Assembly: GCA_023395515.1 (NCBI GenBank)
Contig: JAEWZB010000020.1
Location: 18,796-82,795, forward strand
Source: Bacillota bacterium
Lineage (GTDB): Bacteria; Bacillota; Syntrophomonadia; Syntrophomonadales; Syntrophomonadaceae
Reading direction: 5' to 3'
DNA: 64,000 nt
The translations under genes and the position numbers were made by a program. The notes beneath the pieces were generated by a model, which did not search any database, was not told where the DNA came from, and saw only the letters and a list, made by a program, of their open reading frames with translations. Every line of letters begins with the position of its first letter. Positions within the stretch are counted from its first letter, which is position 1. Positions 1-7,119 of the stretch are shown piece by piece.

Positions 1-908
1 CATTGGTATCCATAATCAGCGCTTCCTGCTGATCGCTTGAATTGAAGGCTTGTCGATTCCTCAACCCACTCTTTTGCAATAATTTGCTGATCTCCCCAAA
101 GTCCTTCGTTATAATATAGCAAACCAAACTTCACCATATCATAAATCGTCATATAGAAACCATTGCCTCCATCTGAAATACCCTGTGCATCCATGGTGCA
201 TTCAACGCTATCCATACCCACTAAATCAAATAAGTGTTCTTGCCCAAACTCATCGGCGGTTTTCCCTGTTGCTTTTTGCAGGATAGCTGCCAGCAAGTGA
301 GTATTTCCGGTAGAATAGCTGAATGCAGTACCTGGTGTTGACGTGATAGGACGATTGAGGACAAAATCCACCCAGTTATCCGAACGCCGCCATTCGCCCC
401 AGTATTCGGCATCGCTGCTAGCAAAGCCTGAAGTGTTAGTAAGCAAATGTCGTATGGTAATCTGTTTTAGAAGGGTGTCATCAGACTCAAGGATTTGTGG
501 AAAGTACTCTGATATGGGAACGTCCACGCTCTCAATATATCCTTTGTCTATAGCAATACCGATGAGGGCACTCGTCACGCTTTTCGAGCAGGAATGAAGC
601 CTAAACACACTTGTCTCATCATAGCTATCCTTGTAGTACTCATCAACTATATGTCCATCTTTGAAAATGACGGAGGCACGAATCTGAGTAGTGTCATATC
701 GGGCATGAAGAGACTTTACTGTATCACCATTTAAGCCGTGATCCTCAGGAGAACCATATTGCCATTTCCAGACAAATGTGTCTTTCCGTTCTGTGCTTTG
801 ATTTTCTTCTATTGGCGGCTCCTTATCCAGCTCCACATCCTCTCTGCAGCCAGTCAGGTAAAGACATCCAGTGAGAACGGCCACTAATAGCAGTATTTTA
901 TATTTCAT
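1..908 (-). CDS. Serine beta-lactamase-family lipoprotein, 3' end outside window
   Basis: The frame is open from an ATG at 908 to the left edge, giving 302 visible residues; the C-terminus lies outside. The N-terminus is a lipoprotein signal (MKYKILLLVAVLTGC) with two successive LTGC lipoboxes, Cys15 and Cys21, so the protein is probably tethered outside the membrane. The body matches the class C beta-lactamase/penicillin-binding esterase fold. Ser106-Cys-Ser-Lys109 is the SxxK nucleophile motif, and Tyr198 in FSYSTGN is the likely second catalytic motif. Such proteins act as esterases, D-aminopeptidases or 6-aminohexanoate-dimer hydrolases more often than as true beta-lactamases, so the substrate is open. 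It lies alone at the edge of the accessory zone. The family call is firm; the function is not. Confidence 0.85.
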   Translation of the reverse strand, partial: MKYKILLLVAVLTGCLYLTGCREDVELDKEPPIEENQSTERKDTFVWKWQYGSPEDHGLNGDTVKSLHARYDTTQIRASVIFKDGHIVDEYYKDSYDETSVFRLHSCSKSVTSALIGIAIDKGYIESVDVPISEYFPQILESDDTLLKQITIRHLLTNTSGFASSDAEYWGEWRRSDNWVDFVLNRPITSTPGTAFSYSTGNTHLLAAILQKATGKTADEFGQEHLFDLVGMDSVECTMDAQGISDGGNGFYMTIYDMVKFGLLYYNEGLWGDQQIIAKEWVEESTSLQFKRSAGSADYGYQ

Positions 909-1114
909 TTATCACACTCCATATTTTAAACAGCCTACTTAGCACATGGCAAAATCTCTGGCTTCATGGGGGAAATCGCCTTTTATTTTGCCTCTGCCGA
1001 TCAAAAACAAGGCTGAAACCGTATGTTAATCCGGCTGAGAACGTCGGCCAGGTTCCATTCTTTACCATCCTATCTCAGAATAACAAATTCCCCTAAAGAG
1101 GACAAGAGAAGTGT

Positions 1115-1271
1115 CAGGCTGTGTAGAAACTATTTTTGGAAATTTTCATCCCCACTTCTCTAAATTATGATGTTTATTTGGGATGTAATTATCAAAATAA
1201 GCTAATTTTTTGATGTTTCACTCCACTTTTTCAAAACAGGAGGCAATTTGAGTAGGTTTTCACACAGCCTC
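1115..1271. repeat. Short inverted-repeat element (MITE-like, IS1182-like ends)
   Basis: About 157 bp bounded by imperfect terminal inverted repeats: AGGCTGTGTAGAAAC at 1116-1130 and GTTTTCACACAGCCT at 1256-1270, 13 of 15 positions complementary. The interior is AT-rich and encodes nothing convincing. GGCTGTGTGAAAAC-type ends are familiar from IS1182-group insertion sequences, so this may be a non-autonomous derivative or a deletion remnant. It lies in the gap between the lipoprotein gene and the Fpg-like gene; the rest of that gap (909-1114) shows nothing recognisable. Confidence 0.45.
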
Positions 1272-1368
1272 GCGTCCCTCTGTCCGCACATTTCACGCAA
1301 AGCATTTGGTGGAGTGACATTTCCACATCTCCAAACAAGGGTAACGGCTGCCTGTTCCGTCCTTTCTT

Positions 1369-2187
1369 TTATTTGCGCTGACATACCGGGCAAAAATATA
1401 TCGAGCCGCCCAGATAGTTTTCCTTCACAACAATTCCTCCGCATTTTGAGCAGTACATACCTGCCGTGTTTTTCGACATGCGGGTTTTATATCCACCGGG
1501 CATTCCGAACAAATCCTTTTCCGTGTCACGTCCGCCAAGCTCTGTCATTGATTTCAGCACTTTAACCACAGATTCAAGCAGTTTTTCCTTTTCACTTTCG
1601 TCAAGCGCAGAAATTTTAAGTTTTGGGTATATGCCTGCTTCGAACAATATGTCTTGCAGCGTACCATTGCCGATTCCCGGAAAGCGTTGCTCCGTTGCTA
1701 AAAATGCCTTTGCACTAAGATTAGGCTTGCTTTCCTCAAAAAATTGGTAGAAATAGCTGTGAAACTCATCTGTAAACGGCGAGATATAATTGCGGCTTGC
1801 CAGGTAATATTTATTATCGTAATCACCTCTATGCAAAAAAAACCCGCCGTACATGGCCACCGTAAACACTAAAGCAAAATGATTGTCCAGTTCAATCATC
1901 AGTTGATAGTTTTGGGGAACCTTATCCAAAGGCACAAGGCGAAGGTTTACGCCGTCGTTGATACAGAGCGCTCTGCCGTTGTCAAAGCTAAGCTCCACAA
2001 ATATGCCGAATCCCGCGGCTTTGATAATTTTGCATCCTGCAACCGCATCATTATATTCAGCAGGGTCGCCGTTATACCAGCAAAATTTATGCGCCTTGGT
2101 GGGCGGATAAACTTTCAAAATACGCCTGTTTTGCACATTTTCATTCAACTGCTTGGCAAGAGTGAGCACCTCGGGCAGTTCCAGCAT
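1369..2187 (-). CDS. Fpg/Nei-like DNA glycosylase family protein with Leu at the catalytic Pro position
   Basis: The 272-residue protein has the Fpg/Nei (MutM/endonuclease VIII) layout: N-terminal catalytic domain, helix-two-turn-helix with GIGNGTLQDILFEAGI, and a C-terminal zinc finger with Cys246, Cys249, Cys266 and Cys269. The N-terminus reads MLELPEV where catalytic members read MPELPEV, so the N-terminal proline nucleophile is leucine while the adjacent Glu is kept. The ATG is preceded by an AAGG at suitable spacing and no upstream start restores a proline. I recall a clostridial subfamily with similar MIE/MLE starts, so this may be a lineage trait. It is the last gene of the minus-strand WYL-GyrI-DUF5131 cluster. 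DNA binding is likely; base-excision activity is uncertain. Confidence 0.8.
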   Translation of the reverse strand: MLELPEVLTLAKQLNENVQNRRILKVYPPTKAHKFCWYNGDPAEYNDAVAGCKIIKAAGFGIFVELSFDNGRALCINDGVNLRLVPLDKVPQNYQLMIELDNHFALVFTVAMYGGFFLHRGDYDNKYYLASRNYISPFTDEFHSYFYQFFEESKPNLSAKAFLATEQRFPGIGNGTLQDILFEAGIYPKLKISALDESEKEKLLESVVKVLKSMTELGGRDTEKDLFGMPGGYKTRMSKNTAGMYCSKCGGIVVKENYLGGSIYFCPVCQRK

Positions 2188-2268
2188 ATTTACGCCTTCT
2201 TTCTTACAGGATACCGAAGTATCGTCTTCATCTTGGCAATATCAATTTTCCGGGGGGCTGACAGATAA

Positions 2269-2994
2269 TCAAACCTCTAATTTCTCATGATAATCCATAT
2301 TCAATTCTTTCGCATACTTAAACAGCATGCTGTAATTGAGCCGGCGAAGCTTGCCGTCTTTTACAAAGTTCGTGCCTAACTGGCGCAGGTTAAAGCTGAC
2401 GTTATGCTTTATGCATTGCTCACGAACTGAAAGCGCCCAGTCGAAATGAAAAGGGCGGGCATTAGTGTCATACTCGCCGCCTATGACAACAAGCTTGATG
2501 TTATCAAGATATGGCTCAATATTTACGGCCTCCAACATGGGCTGAATGACGATATTTTTGTGCTTGATGGGCAGCCTTTGAAAAATAGAAAGCCGCTGGT
2601 CCGCTAATACCTGATTCTCAACGGTACAGCCGATGGTTACGTTGTCATAGCCATCCCCCCAGTCGTCAGGAGCGCATTCTAAGAAGCGTTCAATCCGTTT
2701 GGTCAGGAACAGAAAATTCAAATCTGGACGTTGCTTCATCATGCGCCAGCATTCGTCCCGCCATAGGTCCGCATCTTCAATTAAAAAATCGGCGGAAAAG
2801 CAGCAGTAAACCACCTGTCCCGATTTCATCGTATATTCGCCCTTTTTGTTAACCGCAACCGGGGCATTAAATTTAGAGGATTTCACAATAACATTGGTAT
2901 CAATGCCGTGTTTCGCATCCCCTTTATGAGTAAAGCAATATTTACAGCCCTCGCTGTATTTATGGCAGCCCCGCCACGGATTCCACATAGCCAT
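2269..2994 (-). CDS. DUF5131 (phage Gp37/Gp68-like, three-Cys motif) protein
   Basis: A 241-residue protein beginning MAMWNPWRGC, with the hallmark cysteine cluster RGCHKYSEGCKYCF (Cys, six residues, Cys, two residues, Cys) that suggests an Fe-S or metal site like that of radical-SAM-type enzymes. It continues with FLFLTKR, TIGCTVENQ and VVIGGE stretches typical of DUF5131. The biochemical role of the family is not established; it occurs in phages and bacterial accessory regions. The start has AGGAG seven bases upstream. It follows the GyrI-like gene by about 10 bp and precedes the Fpg-like gene, implying one transcript. Family assignment is good; function unknown. Confidence 0.8.
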   Translation of the reverse strand: MAMWNPWRGCHKYSEGCKYCFTHKGDAKHGIDTNVIVKSSKFNAPVAVNKKGEYTMKSGQVVYCCFSADFLIEDADLWRDECWRMMKQRPDLNFLFLTKRIERFLECAPDDWGDGYDNVTIGCTVENQVLADQRLSIFQRLPIKHKNIVIQPMLEAVNIEPYLDNIKLVVIGGEYDTNARPFHFDWALSVREQCIKHNVSFNLRQLGTNFVKDGKLRRLNYSMLFKYAKELNMDYHEKLEV

Positions 2995-3004
2995 ATACCC
3001 ACTC

Positions 3005-3445
3005 CTATTTTAGCGCAATGTAAATTTTAATGTCCGCAACGCCGTTATCGTTGCTCAGATATTCTTCAAAATCTCCGGAAAAGCTTCTGTCTAAAGGCAT
3101 AACCCAAATTTTCTCCCATGCCTGTGCCACATCCTTTACCACATCGCCTTTAACACTAAATACAGCATATTGTCCGGCGGCAATTCGCTTTTCCGTCAGC
3201 TCGGGATTGCCGTTTTCCATAACCTCACAGCCAACGGTGACATCATAGGAGGTTTCATCATAATCGGAATAAAGCCCGATACAGTAAGTATTAGCTTTGT
3301 TCTTCATGGCTTCCCAAATGCCATCGCCCATAAACTTTTGCCACAAGCCACCGATGACGTTGGAGCAGTCGGGGTCATTATTACCTGTTCTTGCACCTAT
3401 ACCTACTACGATTTTCTCCTTCAAAGTAACGATTTCATAATTCAT
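3005..3445 (-). CDS. GyrI-like / effector-binding domain protein
   Basis: A 146-residue single-domain protein resembling the GyrI-like (AraC effector-binding, SOUL-type) small-molecule binding fold. Visible features are an N-terminal strand MNYEIVTLKEKIVVGIGART, the segment FMGDGIWEAMKN, the acidic YSDYDETSYDVTVGCEV core, the A-GQYAVFSVKG strand and a C-terminal D-KIYIALK strand. There is no DNA-binding domain, so it probably binds a ligand or partner. GAGG precedes the ATG. It lies 72 bp downstream of the WYL regulator and 10 bp upstream of the DUF5131 gene. Such stand-alone domains are commonly paired with YafY/WYL regulators, which fits a sensor role, but the ligand is unknown. Confidence 0.75.
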   Translation of the reverse strand: MNYEIVTLKEKIVVGIGARTGNNDPDCSNVIGGLWQKFMGDGIWEAMKNKANTYCIGLYSDYDETSYDVTVGCEVMENGNPELTEKRIAAGQYAVFSVKGDVVKDVAQAWEKIWVMPLDRSFSGDFEEYLSNDNGVADIKIYIALK

Positions 3446-3517
3446 TGCGATTACCTCTTTTCATATTTTTAGTGTAATCACAGTATAAGCAATATAATAT
3501 GACAACAGAGTGTCATA

Positions 3518-4414
3518 TTATAAATAATTATTTAAGGAATTTTCCAATCTGCGTTTCAACTCGGCAATAGCCTCGTCGGGAGAAAGGATAATACAGTGCT
3601 CGCCGAAGGAAGCTGCATAAGTGCAGGCCGTTCCAATGTCGGGCAAATAGAGCTCGCATATAAAATCGCCGGTTTCCGTTAATTCATAATGGCTGATTTC
3701 GTCCCAAACCCGAAATGCCATCTTCTTTGAAATCAGCAGTTTGGTCTTTATGAAAGACGTGTTATCGAATTTTTGCTCCTCCATCACCTTGACAGGCGCT
3801 TTCATATCAAAACGCTTTTCGGTTACAGCAAGCCCAGTGATTCTTCTCAGCTTAAAAAAACGATAATCCTTGCGCATGGTGCAAAAGCCGTAAAGATACC
3901 ACGCCGCTCCTTTGAAAACCATTTTCAGCGGCATAACCTCCCGAGGCAGTTTTTCAGCCTTTCCGCTTGCATAAAGGAAAGTGACAACGTATTTTTCGAT
4001 AATTGCGGTTTTCAGCATGGAAAAATACTTCTCATCATTTTCAAAATAGCCCCAAGAGGAAAAGTCAACTTCGATCCAGTCCGCGTTTTGCCCGCCCAGC
4101 ATACTGCTAAGCTTGTCAAGGGCCGTTTGGTTATTCGCAAGACTTATGGCGCCGAACGCCCGCATGGAGGAAAGAATTTCGCTTTTTTCTTCCTCGGTGA
4201 GGAATGTCTTATTTAGGATAAAGTCCGGCAAAAGGGATATGCCGCCGCCCCTGCCCTTACTCATGTAAATAGGCACACCGGCCTGAGAAAGCGTTTCAAC
4301 ATCACGGTATATGGTTCTGACTGACACCCCAAAACGCTCAGCAAACTCCACAGCTGTTACAGTGTGTTTTTCCAAAAGTATATATATCAGTTCAAACAAT
4401 CGGTTTATCTGCAT
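3518..4414 (-). CDS. YafY-family HTH/WYL-domain transcriptional regulator
   Basis: The 298-residue protein starts with a DeoR/HTH_11 winged helix (residues about 1-60; TAVEFAERFGVSVRTIYRDVETL is the recognition helix region). A linker and a WYL domain follow (about 135-225, including the FKGAAWYLYGFC strand and DYRFFKLRRI), then a C-terminal WCX-type extension. WYL domains bind ligands or nucleic acid and often regulate stress, DNA-damage and defence genes. It leads the minus-strand cluster with the GyrI-like, DUF5131 and Fpg-like genes and probably controls them. GGGG lies just upstream of the ATG. Family assignment is secure; the regulon is inferred from position. Confidence 0.88.
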   Translation of the reverse strand: MQINRLFELIYILLEKHTVTAVEFAERFGVSVRTIYRDVETLSQAGVPIYMSKGRGGGISLLPDFILNKTFLTEEEKSEILSSMRAFGAISLANNQTALDKLSSMLGGQNADWIEVDFSSWGYFENDEKYFSMLKTAIIEKYVVTFLYASGKAEKLPREVMPLKMVFKGAAWYLYGFCTMRKDYRFFKLRRITGLAVTEKRFDMKAPVKVMEEQKFDNTSFIKTKLLISKKMAFRVWDEISHYELTETGDFICELYLPDIGTACTYAASFGEHCIILSPDEAIAELKRRLENSLNNYL

Positions 4415-4853
4415 AAGCTACCCCTGCTGATTGAGAGCAAATAATATCATATAATCACCTCTAAATTTTATTATATTACAACAAATAAACTATTTTTGGA
4501 GATTTTTATACTACAAGCGGGTGACTTGCACCAACCTTATAAGGTCATGCTACCTGTATTTTGTAGGTAATTTCTTGAAACTCCGATTTTGCCATCTGGC
4601 TCCCTCCCCTTATTGTCGATACAGTCCTTAATCATAGTATAAATTCAATATTTCCTTAAAATAACCACCGAATTAAAGTTGCACAGTTACAATGAGAAAA
4701 CCATGAAAACCAGCATGGGCACAAGGAGACGCCTATATCTGCTACGATACTTCGAATTAATATATTAGAGGAAAATTATTTTCTTATAAAGAATAATGTA
4801 AACCATATATAAATTACTTGACGGCCAATAGTCTTACAACAGCCTTTTTCATT
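4415..4853. other. Gene-poor stretch between the WYL and TIR genes
   Basis: About 440 bp between two divergently transcribed genes. The part near 4415 should hold the WYL promoter and the part near 4800 the TIR promoter, but I see no convincing paired -35/-10 boxes. AAACTATTTTTGGA at about 4487-4500 repeats a stretch inside the IS-like element at 1125-1140, suggesting a second element scar. One tiny open frame, described separately, lies at 4545-4595. Confidence 0.4.
4545..4595 (-). pseudogene. 16-codon remnant resembling the start of recombinase-associated SHOCT ORFs
   Basis: Reading leftward from an ATG at 4595 behind a GGGGAGGGAG ribosome-binding stretch, the frame reads MAKSEFQEITYKIQVA and stops at 4545. 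From memory, small SHOCT-domain ORFs that sit beside large serine recombinases in clostridial mobile elements begin with a similar SEFQ-TYKIQ peptide. The remainder of such an ORF is missing here. I read it as the leftover 5' end of a mobile-element gene; the resemblance is short and untested. Confidence 0.3.
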
Positions 4854-4867
4854 AGGAGGTGGATATT

Positions 4868-5764
4868 ATGTCCAGCATATTCCTTTGTCATTCTAGTGTA
4901 GATAAACCTTTTGTTGAAAAGTTAGCTAATGATCTAAGAAAAGCAGGAGCAAATGTCTGGTTTGATAAATGGGAAATTAAAGTTGGAGAATCAATATTAT
5001 GGAGGATAGAGGAAGGCATTCGAGCACAAGAGTATCTAGCAATCATTTTGTCACCAGATGCGATCGTTTCAGACTGGGTAAAAACTGAACTAGGAGCTGT
5101 ATGGTCCAGACAAATGAATGAGCGAAGAATTTTGGTTCTTCCAATTTTATATCGAGATTGTGATATTCCATATATATTACGTGATCGAAAATACGCTGAT
5201 TTTAGGTCTAATTATGAGAAAGGCTTTTTAGAGATTTGTTCGGCTATTGGGATAGAACAAGAAAAAACTATATCAGAAAAAAACTGGCGTCTCTTTGCAG
5301 GAAAACGTTCTACGGCTTGGCGGGAACTAAGAGAACAAGAATTTAAAAAATTGGTAACGGTACTGGTTAATAGAGCTATAGAGTATAAGTGGTCTGCTTG
5401 GGTTGGAAGCAGTAAAACTCCTTATTCGATAACTCTGCATGCATGGATATCAAGAGAAGTAAATCAAGCAGTCTCAATAAAAATGATCGGTAGATCTTAT
5501 GAATACATGGCAAGTCTAATAGATGCTTATAATCCTAATCACCTTAAAGTAACTGATTTTGACATTCCATTAGGAACATCAATTAACAGCTGTGAGGAAT
5601 TTGTATGGAGACAAATGGAAGATTTCCAAAAAGAGTATGGTGAGCCTACTAAAAAACCATTCTATCATACAACACGCTATTTAAATCAAAACCAGCAGTT
5701 GCAAATTGCACAAAATGTATTAAAAGCAGTTGACTGGTACCAAGGAGACAGCAAATTGACCTAG
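4868..5764 (+). CDS. TIR-domain protein with uncharacterised C-terminal region
   Basis: The 298-residue protein has an N-terminal TIR domain (about 1-125). The first strand and box are IFLCHSSVDKPFVEKLANDL, followed by VWFDKWEIKVGESI, LAIILSPDAIVSDW and the helix WVKTELGAVW, where Glu74 is at the position of the catalytic glutamate of TIR NAD-consuming enzymes. The C-terminal 170 residues match no domain I recognise. No signal peptide or membrane segment is visible. The start is ATG at 4868 with AGGAGGT seven bases upstream; a GTG at 4859 lies inside that ribosome-binding site and is unlikely. It is the only plus-strand gene in the first 56 kb and its base composition looks AT-richer than its neighbours. 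TIR proteins of this type often act as antiphage NADase effectors; that role is inference. Confidence 0.82.
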   Translation: MSSIFLCHSSVDKPFVEKLANDLRKAGANVWFDKWEIKVGESILWRIEEGIRAQEYLAIILSPDAIVSDWVKTELGAVWSRQMNERRILVLPILYRDCDIPYILRDRKYADFRSNYEKGFLEICSAIGIEQEKTISEKNWRLFAGKRSTAWRELREQEFKKLVTVLVNRAIEYKWSAWVGSSKTPYSITLHAWISREVNQAVSIKMIGRSYEYMASLIDAYNPNHLKVTDFDIPLGTSINSCEEFVWRQMEDFQKEYGEPTKKPFYHTTRYLNQNQQLQIAQNVLKAVDWYQGDSKLT

Positions 5765-5881
5765 TCAATACATGACACAAAAAGCCGCTTAAATCCAGAA
5801 CTCCGAAGCAATCATGTGATTCAAGGGTTAAAATCTAACCCTGTTGTTTCCATTTATTAAGTGAAAAGGGTGGCATAGAAT

Positions 5882-5900
5882 AGCCCTATAAGGGCTTATT
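5882..5900 (+). terminator. Possible terminator of the TIR gene
   Basis: AGCCCT-ATA-AGGGCT followed by TATT, about 120 bp after the TIR stop codon. The stem is short and the T-run weak. An alternative hairpin, AGGGTTA/TAACCCT, lies at 5824-5842. Confidence 0.3.
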
Positions 5901-5918
5901 ACAGCCAGCAATATAAAA

Positions 5919-5940
5919 CAAAAAGACCCCTTCGGGTCTT
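5919..5940 (-). terminator. Rho-independent terminator of ssrA
   Basis: On the minus strand AAGACCC-GAAG-GGGTCTT runs directly into a T-tract. It lies about 27 bases after the encoded CCA of tmRNA, the expected place for its terminator. Confidence 0.8.
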
Positions 5941-5966
5941 CTTTCGAGCAATTACTCGCTATAATC

Positions 5967-6318
5967 TGGTGGAGGCGGGGGGAGTCGAACCCCCGTCCGA
6001 AAGAAAGACCAGCAGAGTCTCTCCGAGCGCAGTCCGTGTTTTGAATTTCGCTCAGCCGACGCCCACGAACAGGCTTCTTAGAGCTATCCCCGATTAATTT
6101 CCCCTTAAAGCCCCTCGAGAAAGAAGGCTTCAGGGTACCCTAACTAAGTGACGCCCTGCATCAGACCGTTAGGAAATCTGACCGGACGAGCCGCTTAAGC
6201 GGCTAGTGCAAAATTATCTTCTGCAGTTAATTTAAATTTTTCACCTTTTTAACGAGCTGGCGACAACTCGGCTCGCTACTCAACCCATCTCATCCCCCGT
6301 CGAAACCAGTACGCCCCC
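5967..6318 (-). ncRNA. ssrA: tmRNA (transfer-messenger RNA)
   Basis: A 352-nt one-piece tmRNA that rescues stalled ribosomes. The 5' end GGGGGCG pairs with CGCCUCC before an encoded CCA at 5969-5967, forming the acceptor stem; GGGUUCGACUCCC gives the T-arm. The mRNA-like part contains GCA-GAA-GAT-AAT-TTT-GCA-CTA-GCC-GCT-TAA, so the degradation tag is (A)AEDNFALAA, ending in the protease-recognised LAA-type motif. The resume codon GCA is preceded by TTAACT as in other bacteria. Its protein partner smpB lies immediately upstream, 58 bp away. The 3' end abuts the accessory region, and tmRNA 3' ends are classic integration sites. No clear -10/-35 is visible in the short spacer. Confidence 0.96.
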
Positions 6319-6376
6319 TTATAATAAATAATAACTGCATACTAGATAATAATATGAGAAATAAGATTTGTCACTG

Positions 6377-6847
6377 TTATATATAGGATTTATCTTTAAA
6401 TGCTCTTTGCATATCCCTCTCAGCATCACGTTTAGCTAAATCTTCCCGTTTATCATAAAGCTTTTTACCGATAGCTACCGCCAGTTCGGTTTTAGCTAAA
6501 CCATTTTTAAAGTAGATTTTCATCGGAATTAGGGTATATCCCTTTTCTTTCTGCAATCCTACCAGACGGTTAATCTCCTTACGGTGCAATAAAAGCTTCT
6601 TAGGTCTTAGAGGATCATGGTTAAAGCGGTTGCCTTTTTCATAGGGGCTGATATGAAAGTTATTGACCCACACCTCGCCGTCTCTAACTACCGCGTAGGC
6701 ATCCTGTAAATTGCCTTTACCTGCCCGTAAAGATTTAGCTTCCGTTCCGGTTAATACTAGGCCGGCTTCAAAAGCTTCTTTTATGTGATAGTCATGCCTG
6801 GCTTTACGATTGTCTACTACCGGTTTAACCCCTTTAATTTTAGCCAT
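6377..6847 (-). CDS. smpB: SsrA-binding protein SmpB
   Basis: A 156-residue protein, the normal length. It binds the tRNA-like half of tmRNA and brings it to stalled ribosomes. The family signature is complete: DNRKARHDYHI, FEAGLVLTGTEAKSLRAG, the central HISPY-KGNRFNHDP, KLLLHRKEI, and the basic C-terminal tail region GKKLYDKREDLAKRDAERD that inserts into the mRNA channel. AGAGG precedes the ATG. It lies between rnr and ssrA, the arrangement seen in B. subtilis, placing three quality-control functions together. Confidence 0.97.
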   Translation of the reverse strand: MAKIKGVKPVVDNRKARHDYHIKEAFEAGLVLTGTEAKSLRAGKGNLQDAYAVVRDGEVWVNNFHISPYEKGNRFNHDPLRPKKLLLHRKEINRLVGLQKEKGYTLIPMKIYFKNGLAKTELAVAIGKKLYDKREDLAKRDAERDMQRAFKDKSYI

Positions 6848-7119
6848 TTTACACCTCTAAATAAACTTAAAGGAAACAAAACCCTCGCCTTGAAACAATA
6901 AATTGCTGCTACAGGCCAGGGTAGTTATATCGTTTACTTCGTTACTCATTATACCTTGCCCGGTTAAATCAGTCAAGGGAGCAGTATTTTGCACAAATCA
7001 AGCCCCAGGCTACCGAAGGTCGCTCCTACTTTTACTTCTTACATATTACCCCCGATGTCTGGCATTAGCCATGCTCCTCACCTCTAGCACCTCACACCTT
7101 ACATCCTAGCGTTTTACTC

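Noticed and set aside
1202..1444. 80-codon minus-strand frame overlapping the 3' end of the Fpg-like gene
   Set aside because: It has no recognisable domain and lies in another frame across the real gene's zinc-finger end; a chance open frame.
4859..4867. GTG start for the TIR gene
   Set aside because: The GTG lies inside the AGGAGGTG ribosome-binding site; ATG 4868 has proper spacing.
6319..6376. Promoter of ssrA
   Set aside because: AT-rich TATTAT strings occur but no hexamer pair with correct spacing; not called.
6903..7109. Plus-strand 68-codon frame in the rnr-smpB spacer
   Set aside because: Low-complexity Leu/Ser run from the pyrimidine tract, no ribosome-binding site, no homology recognised.
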